Of a stretch of 64,000 nt of DNA, positions 1 through 12,512 are shown piece after piece. The translations under genes and the position numbers were made by a program. Position 1 is the stretch's first letter, and every line of letters begins with the position of its first letter. Where the stretch lies: positions 1,327,501 to 1,391,500 of the forward strand of contig NZ_CP025473.1 in the NCBI RefSeq assembly GCF_003957375.1. The letters run 5' to 3'. A model generated the notes under the pieces. It worked only from the letters and a program-made list of their open reading frames with translations. It did not search any database and was not told where the DNA came from. This DNA comes from Enterococcus mundtii (lineage in GTDB: Bacteria > Bacillota > Bacilli > Lactobacillales > Enterococcaceae).

Positions 1-86
1 TCCAGTCACGGATCATTCAACAAATGAGCAATGGTGTATTTGTCAGAATGGCGATCTTAGAAGCTGTATTAAGTGGAAAAGCATAA
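1..86 (+). CDS. pyrB: aspartate carbamoyltransferase, C-terminal fragment
   Basis: The reading frame that ends with TAA at 84-86 gives the last 27 residues of an open protein, including the run QMSNGVFVRMAILEAVL, which is typical of the ATCase catalytic chain C-terminus. The rest lies outside the window. ATCase condenses carbamoyl phosphate and aspartate, the first committed step of pyrimidine synthesis. pyrC follows after 20 bases with its own AGGAGG, so the gene is part of the same operon. Identification rests on a short stretch plus context. Confidence 0.85.
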   Translation, partial: QSRIIQQMSNGVFVRMAILEAVLSGKA

Positions 87-106
87 ACATAAGAGGAGGA
101 AGGAAC

Positions 107-1387
107 ATGAAAACACTCATTAAAAACGGTCAAATCAATACAAAAAGAAATGAAACAACACCAGCAGAAATTTGGATCGAAGAAGGAAAGATCAAAGCAA
201 TCGGTACAGGCTTTCCTGAGGCTGAATTTGATGAAGTGTTTGATGCACAAGGACAGTTGATCACACCTGGATTAGTGGATGTCCATGTCCATTTGAGAGA
301 GCCAGGATTTACTTACAAGGAAACGATCGAAGCTGGCACGAAAGCAGCTGCTCGAGGCGGGTTCACCACTGTTTGTGCGATGCCAAATCTTGACCCAGTA
401 CCTGATACAGCAGAAAAATTAAAACAAGTCTATGACATCATTAAACGTGATGCTGTCGTCAAAGTATTACAGTATGCACCGATCACTGAGAATCTTCGAA
501 GTGAAGAACTAGTCGATCAAAAAGCATTGATCAATGAAGGCGCATTTGCTTTTACCAATGATGGTGTCGGCGTGCAAACAGCAGGTACGATGTACTTAGC
601 GATGAAAGAAGCCGCAAAAAACAATAAAGCACTCGTTGCTCACACAGAAGATGAATCATTATTATTTGGCGGTGTGATGCACGCAGGAGAAAAAGCAGAA
701 GAGCTAGGGTTGCCAGGTATTTTGAGTGTGACTGAGTCTTCTCAAATTGCTCGTGATCTCCTATTAGCGGAAGCAACAGGCGTTCACTATCATGTCTGCC
801 ATGTTTCAACAAAAGAAAGCGTGCGAGTGATCCGCGATGCGAAAAAAGCCGGGATTCACGTGACCGCAGAGGTTTCACCACACCATCTGATCTTGATCGA
901 TGAAGATATCCCAGAAGATTTTGGTTTTTGGAAAATGAATCCGCCGTTGAGAGGTATAGCAGATCGCGAGGCATTGATCGAAGGCTTGCTTGATGGCACG
1001 ATCGATTGTATTGCCACCGACCATGCCCCTCACGGATTAGAAGAAAAAAGTCAAAGTTTCTTGCAATCACCTTTCGGGATCGTTGGAAGTGAAACAGCCT
1101 TCCAACTCGTGTATACACATTTTGTTGAAACAGGAAAATTCACACTAGAGCAAGTGATTGACTGGATGGCAGTGAAACCAGCAGCCATTTTTGGCTTGAA
1201 AGCTGGCACATTGATGATCGGCGCACCAGCAGACTTGGCAGTTTACGATATTGCGCATGCTACAGTAATCGATAAAAAAGATTTCTTATCAAAAGGCGAG
1301 AACACACCTTTTGTCGGTTGGGAAATCAAAGGGGAAACATTGATGACATTTGTCAACGGAAAACTTGTTTGGCATAAGGGGGAATAA
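107..1387 (+). CDS. pyrC: dihydroorotase
   Basis: This 426-residue protein is a full-length class I dihydroorotase, which cyclises carbamoyl aspartate to dihydroorotate in the cytoplasm. The first zinc-ligand motif [10 protein letters not shown] lies at about residues 58-67 (His60, His62). The HTEDES motif near 180, the SPHHL motif near 256 and the CIATDHAPH motif near 300 supply the remaining metal and substrate residues. The ATG at 107 is preceded by AAGAGGAGGAAGG at a good distance. It lies between pyrB and carA with short gaps, so it is read from the same transcript. Confidence 0.97.
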   Translation: MKTLIKNGQINTKRNETTPAEIWIEEGKIKAIGTGFPEAEFDEVFDAQGQLITPGLVDVHVHLREPGFTYKETIEAGTKAAARGGFTTVCAMPNLDPVPDTAEKLKQVYDIIKRDAVVKVLQYAPITENLRSEELVDQKALINEGAFAFTNDGVGVQTAGTMYLAMKEAAKNNKALVAHTEDESLLFGGVMHAGEKAEELGLPGILSVTESSQIARDLLLAEATGVHYHVCHVSTKESVRVIRDAKKAGIHVTAEVSPHHLILIDEDIPEDFGFWKMNPPLRGIADREALIEGLLDGTIDCIATDHAPHGLEEKSQSFLQSPFGIVGSETAFQLVYTHFVETGKFTLEQVIDWMAVKPAAIFGLKAGTLMIGAPADLAVYDIAHATVIDKKDFLSKGENTPFVGWEIKGETLMTFVNGKLVWHKGE

Positions 1388-1391
1388 TTGG

Positions 1392-2471
1392 ATGGAACGG
1401 TTGCTAATTTTAGAAGATGGCACAGTATTTAAAGGGAAATCATTTGGCGCGACAGCCAATGTGTTTGGAGAAATCGTCTTTACGACAAGTATGACAGGAT
1501 ATCAAGAAACGATCACAGACCAAAGTTTTAATGGACAGATCATTACATTTACGTACCCAATGGTAGGGAATTATGGCGTGAACCGTGATGATTATGAATC
1601 GATTGCACCAACGTGTAAAGGTGTAGTGGTCAAAGAGCATGCACGTGTTGCGTCAAATTGGCGTAACCAAATGACATTAGACGAGTTCTTGAAACAAAAG
1701 GGAATCCCTGGTATCTCTGGCATCGATACACGGGCGTTGACACGAAAAATCCGTGAAGTTGGGACGATGAAAGCCAGTATCGTGGATGCAGGCGACACAT
1801 TTGAACATGCGTTTGACCAACTAAAAGCAACCGTCTTGGCAACGAACCAAGTCCAACAAGTTTCAACCAATAAACCTTATCCTAGCCCAGGAACAGGAAG
1901 AAATGTGGCAGTCATTGATTTTGGATTGAAACATAGCATCTTACGTGAATTGAGTAAGCGTGACTGTAATTTAACAGTCTTACCGTACAATACGGATGCG
2001 GAAACGATCCTTTCATTATCGCCAGACGGCGTGATGTTGACGAATGGACCAGGAGATCCGAAAGATGTACCAGAAGCGATCGAGATGATCAAACAAATCC
2101 AAGGCAAGATCCCGATTTTTGGTATCTGCTTGGGGCATCAACTCTTTGCTCTAGCAAATGGTGCAGATACTTACAAGATGAAATTTGGTCACCGTGGACT
2201 CAATCATCCTGTTCGTGAAGTTGCAACAGGAAGAATCGATTTTACGTCACAAAACCATGGCTATGCGGTAGATGAACAAACGATCGACCCGGAAAAATTA
2301 CTTGTCACTCATGTGGAAGTCAATGATGGCACAGTCGAAGGTGTCCGTCACCGTCGCTATCCTGCCTTCAGTGTGCAATTCCATCCGGATGCAGCACCTG
2401 GGCCACATGATGCACTACATTTATTTGATGAATTTATGGAAATGATGGACGCTGGAAAGGAGCAATTCTAA
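1392..2471 (+). CDS. carA: carbamoyl phosphate synthase small (glutaminase) subunit
   Basis: This 359-residue glutaminase subunit hydrolyses glutamine and channels ammonia to CarB. The N-terminal CarA domain begins [14 protein letters not shown]. The class I amidotransferase domain has the nucleophile Cys246 in FGICLGHQ and the His/Glu region [11 protein letters not shown] near the end. An upstream in-frame start at 1350 would overlap pyrC. I chose the ATG at 1392 because AAGGGGGA sits just before it and the protein then begins as family members do. The stop overlaps the carB start (TAATG), which suggests coupled 1:1 translation. Confidence 0.96.
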   Translation: MERLLILEDGTVFKGKSFGATANVFGEIVFTTSMTGYQETITDQSFNGQIITFTYPMVGNYGVNRDDYESIAPTCKGVVVKEHARVASNWRNQMTLDEFLKQKGIPGISGIDTRALTRKIREVGTMKASIVDAGDTFEHAFDQLKATVLATNQVQQVSTNKPYPSPGTGRNVAVIDFGLKHSILRELSKRDCNLTVLPYNTDAETILSLSPDGVMLTNGPGDPKDVPEAIEMIKQIQGKIPIFGICLGHQLFALANGADTYKMKFGHRGLNHPVREVATGRIDFTSQNHGYAVDEQTIDPEKLLVTHVEVNDGTVEGVRHRRYPAFSVQFHPDAAPGPHDALHLFDEFMEMMDAGKEQF

Positions 2472-5400
2472 TGCCAAAACGGACAGATATCAATAAAATC
2501 ATGGTGATCGGTTCTGGTCCGATCATCATTGGTCAAGCAGCTGAGTTTGACTATGCAGGCACACAGGCTTGTCTAGCTTTAAAAGAAGAAGGCTACGAAG
2601 TCGTCTTAGTCAACTCCAATCCAGCAACGATCATGACCGATAAAGAAATTGCCGATCAAGTCTACCTAGAACCAATCACATTAGAATTTGTCTCACGAAT
2701 TTTACGAAAAGAACGTCCTGATGCGATTTTACCGACATTAGGTGGGCAAACAGGTTTGAATATGGCGATGGAATTAGCTGAATCAGGAATCTTGGACGAA
2801 TTAGGTATCGAATTATTAGGGACGAAATTAAGTGCGATCGACCAAGCAGAAGATCGTGACTTGTTCAAAAAGTTGATGGAAGAATTAAATCAACCGATCC
2901 CAGAATCAGAAATCGTGACAACGGTAGAAGAAGCAGTCGCCTTTGCCAATAAAATCGGTTATCCGATCATCGTTCGACCAGCCTTCACATTAGGGGGAAC
3001 TGGTGGCGGTATGTGTGAGAATGAAGCCGAACTACGCCAAATCGCGGAAAATGGCTTGAGTTTGTCGCCTGTCACCCAATGTTTGATTGAACGTAGTATT
3101 GCAGGCTTCAAGGAAATCGAATATGAAGTGATGCGCGACTCTGCCGATAATGCCATCGTTGTCTGCAACATGGAAAATTTCGATCCAGTTGGTATCCATA
3201 CAGGGGATTCGATCGTCTTTGCTCCAAGCCAAACATTAGCAGATCATGAATATCAAATGTTAAGAGATGCATCACTATCGATCATCCGTGCATTGAAAAT
3301 CGAAGGTGGCTGTAACGTTCAGTTAGCATTAGACCCTCATAGTTTCAAGTACTATGTCATCGAAGTGAATCCTCGTGTTTCACGCTCCTCTGCTTTAGCA
3401 AGTAAAGCGACCGGCTATCCGATTGCGAAATTAGCAGCTAAAATCGCGTTAGGTTTGACCTTGGATGAAATGAAAAATCCAGTAACAGGAACGACTTACG
3501 CTGAGTTTGAACCCGCATTGGACTATGTAGTAGCCAAGATTCCACGTTGGCCTTTCGACAAATTCGAAACCGGTGAACGTGTCTTAGGCACGCAAATGAA
3601 AGCAACCGGCGAAGTGATGGCGATTGGTCGTAACATCGAAGAATCTTTATTAAAAGCCGTTCGTTCATTAGAAATCGGGGCACACCACCTTGAATTGCCT
3701 GAATTGAAGACAGTCAGTGAAGAACGTTTGATGGAGAAAATCGTCCGTGCACAAGATGATCGTTTATTCTACTTAGCCGAAGCGATCCGACGTGGCTATC
3801 CAATCCAAGAGTTGGCAGACTTGACGAAAATCGATTTATTCTTCTTGGATAAATTGTTGCACATCGTTGAATTAGAAGAGGAGCTTTCGGAACAACCGAA
3901 TCAGTTGGATCTACTTCTTACTGTGAAACAAAATGGCTTCACAGATCGAAAAATTGCAGAATTGTGGAAAACGACGACGGAAACGATTCGCCAATTACGT
4001 ACAGAAAAGAACATTCAGCCTGTTTACAAAATGGTCGATACGTGTGCTGCCGAATTTGAATCCCACACACCTTACTTCTATAGTACGTATGAAATCGAAA
4101 ATGAAAGCCATCGTTCAAAAAAACCGTCTGTTCTAGTACTCGGTTCTGGACCGATCCGTATCGGACAAGGGGTAGAATTTGATTATGCGACAGTTCATTC
4201 AGTCAAAGCCATTCAACAAGCAGGCTATGAAGCAATCATCATGAATAGTAATCCTGAAACCGTTTCGACTGATTTCTCGATTTCTGATAAACTTTACTTT
4301 GAGCCTTTGACTTTTGAAGATGTGATGAATGTCATCGAGTTAGAACAACCAATCGGTGTCATCGTCCAATTTGGAGGACAAACAGCGATCAATCTAGCTG
4401 AACCATTAGCAAAAGCAGGTGTAAAAATCCTAGGAACAACGATCGAAGACCTTGATCGTGCGGAGAACCGTAATCTATTCGAACAAGCGTTACAAGAATT
4501 AGGGGTACCTCAGCCACTAGGAGATACTGCGACAAGTAAAGAAGAAGCTGTGGCAGTCGCAAACAAAATTGGTTATCCAGTACTTGTTCGTCCAAGCTAT
4601 GTCTTGGGAGGTCGGGCAATGGAGATCGTCGAGAATCAACGTGACTTAGAAGATTATATGGAACATGCGGTGAAAGCTTCACCAGAACATCCAGTCTTAG
4701 TCGACCGTTACTTGATCGGTAGTGAGTGCGAAGTCGATGCGATCTGTGATGGTGAAACCGTCTTGATCCCAGGAATCATGGAACACATTGAACGTGCAGG
4801 TGTCCATTCAGGCGATTCGATGGCGGTTTATCCACCACAAGCGTTGTCAGAGGAAATCAAACAAACAATCGAAGATTACACGATCCGTTTAGCACGAGGG
4901 TTGAATTGTATCGGGATGATGAACATCCAATTCGTTATCCACGATAACCAAGTATATGTCATCGAGGTGAATCCACGTGCGAGTCGAACAGTTCCTTTCT
5001 TGAGCAAAGTGACGAATATCCCGATGGCACAGATCGCGACAAAAGCCATCTTAGGAGAAAAATTGAAAGACTTAGGCTATGAAGATGGTTTGTACCCTGA
5101 AACTGCAAACGTCCATGTCAAAGCGCCAGTTTTCTCATTTACGAAGTTGCATAAAGTGGACACTTATTTAGGACCAGAGATGAAATCGACAGGTGAAGTC
5201 ATGGGTTCAGATCAAAACTTAGACAAAGCGCTGTATAAAGCGTTTGAAGCTTCAGGTTTACGCTTGCCTGATTATGGTGCTGTCTTGTTTACGATCGCCG
5301 ATGAAACGAAAGAAGAAGCCTTAGGTCTAGCAAAACGCTTTGCAGAAATCGGCTATAGCTTATTGGCAACGAAAAACACCGCAGCGTTCTTTGAACAACA

Positions 5401-5656
5401 CGGACTTGTGGTGACCCCAGTAGCTAAAATCTCTGAGGAAACAAAAGAGAAAAATGTCGTTGATCTGATACGTGCTGGCAAAGCACAAGTGGTCGTCAAT
5501 ACCATTGATAAAGATCGTGGGAATGCTTCAAAAGATGGTTTTATCATTCGACGTGAAGCAGTAGAACATGGCACGCCATTGTTTACTTCCCTTGATACTG
5601 CGGATGCAATCGTCCGCGTGATGGAATCCCGAGCATTTTCAACACAAGCAATCTAA
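2471..5656 (+). CDS. carB: carbamoyl phosphate synthase large subunit
   Basis: At 1061 residues this is the normal full-length synthetase subunit, making carbamoyl phosphate from bicarbonate, ammonia and two ATP. It shows the expected internal duplication. Each half starts with a glycine-rich segment ([19 protein letters not shown] near residue 12; [18 protein letters not shown] near 555) and contains an ATP-grasp domain with an EVNPR(V/A)SR motif. The last 130 residues form the MGS-like allosteric domain. The start overlaps the carA stop by one base. Confidence 0.97.
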   Translation: MPKRTDINKIMVIGSGPIIIGQAAEFDYAGTQACLALKEEGYEVVLVNSNPATIMTDKEIADQVYLEPITLEFVSRILRKERPDAILPTLGGQTGLNMAMELAESGILDELGIELLGTKLSAIDQAEDRDLFKKLMEELNQPIPESEIVTTVEEAVAFANKIGYPIIVRPAFTLGGTGGGMCENEAELRQIAENGLSLSPVTQCLIERSIAGFKEIEYEVMRDSADNAIVVCNMENFDPVGIHTGDSIVFAPSQTLADHEYQMLRDASLSIIRALKIEGGCNVQLALDPHSFKYYVIEVNPRVSRSSALASKATGYPIAKLAAKIALGLTLDEMKNPVTGTTYAEFEPALDYVVAKIPRWPFDKFETGERVLGTQMKATGEVMAIGRNIEESLLKAVRSLEIGAHHLELPELKTVSEERLMEKIVRAQDDRLFYLAEAIRRGYPIQELADLTKIDLFFLDKLLHIVELEEELSEQPNQLDLLLTVKQNGFTDRKIAELWKTTTETIRQLRTEKNIQPVYKMVDTCAAEFESHTPYFYSTYEIENESHRSKKPSVLVLGSGPIRIGQGVEFDYATVHSVKAIQQAGYEAIIMNSNPETVSTDFSISDKLYFEPLTFEDVMNVIELEQPIGVIVQFGGQTAINLAEPLAKAGVKILGTTIEDLDRAENRNLFEQALQELGVPQPLGDTATSKEEAVAVANKIGYPVLVRPSYVLGGRAMEIVENQRDLEDYMEHAVKASPEHPVLVDRYLIGSECEVDAICDGETVLIPGIMEHIERAGVHSGDSMAVYPPQALSEEIKQTIEDYTIRLARGLNCIGMMNIQFVIHDNQVYVIEVNPRASRTVPFLSKVTNIPMAQIATKAILGEKLKDLGYEDGLYPETANVHVKAPVFSFTKLHKVDTYLGPEMKSTGEVMGSDQNLDKALYKAFEASGLRLPDYGAVLFTIADETKEEALGLAKRFAEIGYSLLATKNTAAFFEQHGLVVTPVAKISEETKEKNVVDLIRAGKAQVVVNTIDKDRGNASKDGFIIRREAVEHGTPLFTSLDTADAIVRVMESRAFSTQAI

Positions 5657-5660
5657 TCGT

Positions 5661-5678
5661 GGAGGGCAATTGCCCTCC
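5661..5678. other. perfect 18-bp palindrome between carB and pyrK
   Basis: GGAGGGCAATTGCCCTCC begins five bases after the carB stop codon and is a perfect inverted repeat. In RNA it would fold into a short hairpin, or bury the GGAGG, but no U-tract follows, so it is not a classic terminator. It may set 3' ends or translation between carB and pyrK, or bind a dimeric protein. The function is not known. Confidence 0.5.
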
Positions 5679-5688
5679 TATTTAAAAA

Positions 5689-5741
5689 ATGAAAAAAGCA
5701 AAGCAGTCTGCGAAAAAGTCCCAAAACATAGGAGTGTTAAG

Positions 5742-5745
<4 letters not shown>
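5689..5745 (+). CDS. possible 18-codon mini-ORF overlapping the pyrK start
   Basis: An ATG at 5689 opens a lysine-rich frame (MKKAKQSAKKSQNIGVLR) whose TGA overlaps the pyrK ATG as ATGA, the same coupling geometry as pyrK-pyrD and pyrD-pyrF. There is no convincing ribosome binding site at the right distance, because the nearest GGAGG is inside the palindrome more than 20 bases upstream. It may be chance. If translated, it could couple pyrK initiation to upstream translation. Confidence 0.2.
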
Positions 5746-8151
<2,406 letters not shown>

Positions 8152-8154
8152 TCT

Positions 8155-8787
8155 ATGAACATTGAACAATCTATTGCCAAAGACCTTTTAGAAATCGAAG
8201 CTGTTTTCTTAAGTCCAAGCCAACCTTTCACATGGGCAAGTGGAATCAAAAGCCCAATCTATTGCGATAATCGTATCACGATGAGCTATCCTAAAGTCAG
8301 AAAAGAAATCGCCCAAGGATTAGCAGAAAAAATCAAACAAGAATTTCCAGAAGTTGAAGTGATCGCTGGTACAGCAACTGCCGGTATCCCTCACGCAGCT
8401 TGGGTGGCAGAAATCCTAGACTTACCTATGGTGTATATTCGTAGTAAAGCGAAAGCACACGGTAAAGGTAATCAAATCGAAGGTCGTATCTTTGAAGGTC
8501 AAAAAATGGTTGTCATCGAAGATTTGATCTCCACAGGCGGAAGTGTGTTAGAAGCGGCTGAAGCAGCTAAAAGAGAAGGTGCAGATGTTTTAGGTGTTGC
8601 GGCAATCTTTACGTATGAGTTGCCAAAAGGAAAAGCGAACTTTGAACAGGCTGCTCTACCATTGATCACCTTGACGAATTATTCTGTATTGATCGAATTT
8701 GCATTAGAAAATAAAACGATTAACGAAGAAGAGCTTGCTTTATTGAAAGAATGGAAAAAAGATCCTGAAAACTGGGCAACAGCTTAG
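8155..8787 (+). CDS. pyrE: orotate phosphoribosyltransferase
   Basis: This 210-residue enzyme transfers phosphoribosyl from PRPP to orotate. The type I PRTase PRPP loop is [16 protein letters not shown] near residue 120. The N-terminal substrate part reads [16 protein letters not shown]. The ATG at 8155 follows pyrF by three bases, and the upstream GGAGTCG can serve as a weak ribosome binding site. It is the last gene of the pyr operon, since a strong hairpin terminator follows within 12 bases of the stop. Confidence 0.96.
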   Translation: MNIEQSIAKDLLEIEAVFLSPSQPFTWASGIKSPIYCDNRITMSYPKVRKEIAQGLAEKIKQEFPEVEVIAGTATAGIPHAAWVAEILDLPMVYIRSKAKAHGKGNQIEGRIFEGQKMVVIEDLISTGGSVLEAAEAAKREGADVLGVAAIFTYELPKGKANFEQAALPLITLTNYSVLIEFALENKTINEEELALLKEWKKDPENWATA

Positions 8788-8798
8788 TAATCAGATGA

Positions 8799-8837
8799 AA
8801 AAAGGGCGGAAAAACGGATGTTGTTTCAGCCCTTTTT
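8799..8837 (+). terminator. intrinsic terminator of the pyr operon
   Basis: The arms AAAAAGGGC (8799-8807) and GCCCTTTTT (8829-8837) pair perfectly and run into T residues. The loop can extend the stem partly through GAAAAAC and GTTGTTTC. The position just after pyrE fits the end of the operon. Confidence 0.85.
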
Positions 8838-8990
8838 CTGTTTGAGATATAGTAAAGTCCTGATGATACATAGCGAGAATTATTCTTTTATACATGAAAA
8901 AGTGTTAAGATAATAAGCTGAAAATTTGCGAATTCCAGTTATTTAATGATAAGATTATCGGAAAAGTCATCTCAACGAGGAGGGTTCTTT

Positions 8991-9632
8991 ATGGGATTGA
9001 ATGAATTTATTTTGGGTTTAAATAACTTGGAAAGAATCACCAGAGCTCCGGGATTTTTCAAACACACGGAACACACCGTCGCAGCCCACTCTTATCGTGT
9101 GGCTTCGATCGCGCAAGTGTTAGGTGACATTGAAGAACTCCATGGACAATCGATTGACTGGAAGCTCTTATATGAAAAAGCCTTGAACCATGATTATACC
9201 GAACGTTTTATCGGTGATATCAAAACCCCGGTGAAATATGCGAGTAAAGAGTTGAGAGGGATGCTACAGACCGTCGAAGAAAAGATGACGGATGAGTTCA
9301 TCAATCAAGAAATCCCTGAAGCTTTACAAGACATTTATCGCCGGCGATTATTCGAAGGCAAAGACGATACGGTCGAAGGTGAATTACTTGCTGTTTCAGA
9401 TAAAATTGATCTTTTGTATGAATCGTTTGATGAGATCAGTAAAAATAATCCGGAGAAAGTCTATAAAGAGATGTTTATTGAGGCGGTCACAACAATCAAA
9501 GGCTTTGATCATCTACCATCCGTCCAATATTTTTTCAAAGAGATTTTTCCAGAATTACTTAATCAAGAATTCTATGGAAAAGAAGATTTCTTAGCAGCTG
9601 TTTCAAGCATTGTCAAAAAAGAAAAAGAATAG
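8991..9632 (+). CDS. HD-domain protein, YfbR-like nucleotidase family
   Basis: This 213-residue protein has an HD metal-phosphohydrolase layout: HTVAAHSYRV near residue 26, NHDYTERFIGDI near 66 with the HD pair, and a later SDKIDLLYE region. The arrangement resembles the YfbR / HD_3 5'-deoxynucleotidase group. Its exact substrate cannot be read from sequence. An in-frame start at 8946 exists, but CGAGGAGGG six bases before the ATG at 8991 marks the real start. Function as a nucleotidase is inferred from the family. Confidence 0.8.
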   Translation: MGLNEFILGLNNLERITRAPGFFKHTEHTVAAHSYRVASIAQVLGDIEELHGQSIDWKLLYEKALNHDYTERFIGDIKTPVKYASKELRGMLQTVEEKMTDEFINQEIPEALQDIYRRRLFEGKDDTVEGELLAVSDKIDLLYESFDEISKNNPEKVYKEMFIEAVTTIKGFDHLPSVQYFFKEIFPELLNQEFYGKEDFLAAVSSIVKKEKE

Positions 9633-9673
9633 TCAAAGTACCGTGTAGGTAACTGGTTCAGGAGGAATTTTAG

Positions 9674-10375
9674 TTGAAGAAGAATATGGATGTTGAATGG
9701 AATTATTTTGGTGAAAGAGGACCGGAACATTGGGCAGAATTATGTGATTGGTTTGCAAAAGGAGCCGAGTTTGAATTACAATCGCCCATTCCTTTGACAA
9801 CGTGTGAAGCGAGCAGTAACACGAAAGAAACACTCTCTTTTCACTATCAGAAACAACGATTCACGGATAAGGAGTTCAAGAATACGATCCATCTTGTACC
9901 ATATGATCAAATCAGTTATGTTCTTTTCAATGAAGAAACATACTATTTGACCGACATCCATTTTCATATGCCATCAGAACATATCATTAATGGTAAACAA
10001 GAAGATATTGAATTTCATTTTGTACACACCAATGACCGACAAGAAAACTTAGTCATTGGTGCGATGTACCGTCTATCAAATGATGAGGGTTGGTTGTACG
10101 ATCGTCAAAATGGCGACAAATGGGATCTCGATGCACATGAGCATTGGACCGATGCCTCTGTCTTTTTTCCTGAGCAGAAAAGTCATTATCATTACGTTGG
10201 TTCATTGACTACTCCCCCAACGAGTGGGCCGATCCAATGGTTCGTCATGGATCAAATTGGTCGATTGAATCGTGATTTTTTGATCCCATTCAAGGGGCAA
10301 TACGCACAACCTAACAATCGTCCGCTACAACCAGTGAAGAATCGAAAAATCTATTATTATAAGGGGACAAAATGA
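9674..10375 (+). CDS. alpha-class carbonic anhydrase, no signal peptide
   Basis: This 233-residue protein interconverts CO2 and bicarbonate. The three zinc histidines lie in HFHMPSEH (near residue 97) and EFHFVH (near 113). The substrate pocket motif is GSLTTPPTSGPIQW near 177. Most bacterial alpha-type enzymes are exported, but this one starts MKKNMDVEWNYFG with no signal sequence, so it is probably cytoplasmic. The start is TTG at 9674, eight bases after GGAGG; an ATG at 9686 is the alternative. Bicarbonate made here could feed CarAB nearby, but that link is only inference. Confidence 0.88.
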   Translation: MKKNMDVEWNYFGERGPEHWAELCDWFAKGAEFELQSPIPLTTCEASSNTKETLSFHYQKQRFTDKEFKNTIHLVPYDQISYVLFNEETYYLTDIHFHMPSEHIINGKQEDIEFHFVHTNDRQENLVIGAMYRLSNDEGWLYDRQNGDKWDLDAHEHWTDASVFFPEQKSHYHYVGSLTTPPTSGPIQWFVMDQIGRLNRDFLIPFKGQYAQPNNRPLQPVKNRKIYYYKGTK

Positions 10376-11274
10376 ACATCCAACAATTGAAATACGTTAC
10401 TGCAGTAGCAAATAACGGAAGTTTTCGAGAAGCGGCGAAAAAGTTATTTGTTTCTCAGCCGAGCCTTTCTGCAGCAATCAAAGAATTGGAGAATGAGTTG
10501 AGTATCCATTTATTTACCCGCACGAATCGAGGGGCTTATCTAACAGAAGAAGGACAAGACTTTTTAAAACGGGCGGAACGAATTTTAGTACAATTAGATT
10601 CTTTGGAAAACTATTACCAGAAGAGTGAAAAACGTGAAAGCTTTTCGATTGCTTCACAACACTATGATTTTTTAGGTCCATTGACTGCGCAGCTGATTGA
10701 GACATTCAAAGCAGAAGTGAAACAGTTTCGGATCATGGAAACGACCACAGCGAACGTGATCGAAGAGGTCCAACAGCAACAAAGCGAGTTAGGTATCCTT
10801 TATATGAATGACCATAATCGCACAGGGATCAAGCGTTACTTAGAACAAGGGGAATTAGTCGCTCAGTCTTTAGGAAGATTCAAGACACATATCTTTCTGA
10901 GACAACGCCATCCACTTGCCCAACAAGAAGAAATAAAGGTGGAAGAGCTAACAGCATTTCCACAAGTTCGGTTTACACAAGATGGCAATAATTTCCCTTA
11001 TTTTTATGAAGATCTAATTGAGATTCCTGAACAAGAATCGGTGATCTATACGAGTGATCGTGGCACATTGATGAACATTGTGTTAGAAACAGATGCCTAT
11101 GCTTCAGGCTCTGGCATCGTGATTGGGGAGATCAAAGAATATTTACGATTGATTCCATTAGCTGATAGTCCAATGAATGAGTTATATGTCATTTATTCTG
11201 GAAAGCAGCCATTAAGTGATATCGCCAAGAAGTTTATCACAAGTATCCAACAGGTGATGAAACAAATGAAGTGA
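10372..11274 (+). CDS. LysR-family transcriptional regulator
   Basis: This 300-residue protein has an N-terminal winged helix-turn-helix (residues 1-60: MNIQQLKYVTAVANNGSFRE and VSQPSLSAAIKELE) and a C-terminal substrate-binding domain of the periplasmic-protein fold. It begins inside the carbonic anhydrase stop by four bases (ATGA), so the two are co-translated. LysR genes are usually divergent from their targets; here the regulator is downstream and in the same direction. The effector is unknown. Confidence 0.92.
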   Translation: MNIQQLKYVTAVANNGSFREAAKKLFVSQPSLSAAIKELENELSIHLFTRTNRGAYLTEEGQDFLKRAERILVQLDSLENYYQKSEKRESFSIASQHYDFLGPLTAQLIETFKAEVKQFRIMETTTANVIEEVQQQQSELGILYMNDHNRTGIKRYLEQGELVAQSLGRFKTHIFLRQRHPLAQQEEIKVEELTAFPQVRFTQDGNNFPYFYEDLIEIPEQESVIYTSDRGTLMNIVLETDAYASGSGIVIGEIKEYLRLIPLADSPMNELYVIYSGKQPLSDIAKKFITSIQQVMKQMK

Positions 11275-11309
11275 ATGTTTAGGATCAATTGAAAAAGAAG
11301 ATGAAGCAA

Positions 11310-11356
11310 AAGATAAGCCGTGAAATCAGTGAATGCTGATTTCAGGCTTATTTTTT
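11310..11356 (+). terminator. intrinsic terminator after the LysR gene
   Basis: The stem pairs AAGCC-TGAAATCAG with CTGATTTCA-GGCTT around a short loop and runs straight into six T residues. It ends the HD/carbonic anhydrase/LysR transcript. Confidence 0.85.
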
Positions 11357-11434
11357 GTTCTTTCAATTCTAACTGTATTGTTGCAGTAAAGCACATAATG
11401 TTACATAGTTAAAAAATGATTCATACTGTCATCA

Positions 11435-11470
11435 ATAAATCAACCGGGAGTGATTTCACCGTTGATTTAT
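11435..11470. promoter_or_regulatory. long inverted repeat upstream of the toxin pseudogene
   Basis: ATAAATCAAC (11435-11444) and GTTGATTTAT (11461-11470) are exact complements, and the loop contains a second small GTGA/TCAC stem. It lies 26 bases before the toxin start codon and has no T-tract, so it could be an operator or a structured 5' leader and is unlikely to be a terminator. Confidence 0.5.
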
Positions 11471-11496
11471 CAATAATGATAAAGGGGTTCAGCAAA

Positions 11497-12433
11497 ATGA
11501 AAAAAGGAATAAAAATAATGTTAGGGGGAGTTGGCGCGACGAGTGTAGGACTATTTAATAAGGGGGGCTGTTGCTTGTGCTGCTGATTCGCTTCCACAAA
11601 TCGGAGAAGGGTATTTGAAATCAGTCAATCAAAGCACGATCGATCGCATGAGTACGATGGCCTATGTATTATCCTACCAAATGTATCAATGGGGAGATAT
11701 TGGTTTGAATGAAAGACTCACTGACAATGGATACAATCCCAAAAATGTGTCCAGTCAATCCTATTCAGTAGGAGTCAATAGTGATATGGGAACGAAACAA
11801 ACGTCAAAAAATGTGAATACAAGTGCTTTTCATAATCAAACTAATCAAGATCAAACGCTTACCACACCTTCTTATACTGAAACTTACATAGATTCGATTA
11901 CGACATCAACCACACATTCTGCAGGTGTTTCTACATCAGTGAGTGCTGATATCAGCGTATCAATGTTTGGTTCGGCAAGTATGAGTCTTGAATTAAGTTA
12001 CAATTTTAGTACAACCACTTCACATACTCGGGAGACACAAAAAGGTTGGACTGTTCCTGGTCAAGCCATCAATGTTCGACCGAGACATACAGTCGAAGTC
12101 AACTGGGTATTTTATACAGGTGAAGCAACAGGATCGGTTGATTTACAAGAACGCATCCGAGCAGATATCCCGTATAAAAAAGATTCTGCTGGACGTATCC
12201 ATACATACGGACTTGGAACGGTAGTTGGCGACCGCCAAGTGCTGTCAGACAGTTATTGGGATCGCCATATCACAGAAACTCGTAATAACTGGAAGAAACT
12301 CGATGCAAATGTGGCAGGACATTAAATTGGTGCTGGTACCTATCGTGTCAATTATGGTTCAGGACTTATCTTAGAAGCCTTCGATCGAACGACTGGTACA
12401 AAAGAAATCATTGCGGCAGGCTATCGAATTTAA
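11497..12433 (+). pseudogene. ETX/MTX2-family (aerolysin-type) pore-forming toxin, disrupted
   Basis: The conceptual 311-residue product is a secreted beta-pore-forming toxin of the epsilon-toxin/MTX2 type. It has an N-terminal signal-like segment, an alternating Ser/Thr amphipathic stretch (SVSADISVSMFGSASMSLEL), the family signature WTVPGQAINVRPRHTVEVNW, and a C-terminal IGAGTYRVNYGSGL strand. Two lesions break it. A run of six G at 11562-11567 is one base too long to keep the signal peptide (GAVACAADS) in frame. An in-frame TAA at 12323-12325 cuts off the last 35 residues. The longest open part is 11615-12325. The family call rests on pattern recognition. Confidence 0.8.
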
Positions 12434-12456
12434 TTTGTCATTGGTATTTGAACTAC

Positions 12457-12505
12457 AAAAAAACCGATCGTCAGAAGTCATGACTTCTTGACGTCGGTTT
12501 TTTTC
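12457..12505. terminator. bidirectional terminator between toxin pseudogene and rqcH
   Basis: AAAAAAACCGA and TCGGTTTTTTT flank a long stem GTCAGAAGTCA / TGACTTCTTGAC. A-rich and T-rich ends on both sides let it stop transcription of the toxin gene from the left and rqcH from the right. Confidence 0.85.
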
Positions 12506-12512
12506 AGTAAAA

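Noticed and set aside
552-1118. 188-codon open frame on the minus strand inside pyrC
   Set aside because: It lies wholly within a well-conserved gene, has no ribosome binding site and a biased composition; it is a shadow frame.
11615-12325. Intact 236-aa toxin starting at TTG 11615
   Set aside because: The frame extends upstream through AVACAADS as a signal-peptide end, and there is no good ribosome binding site at 11615. A broken longer gene explains it better.
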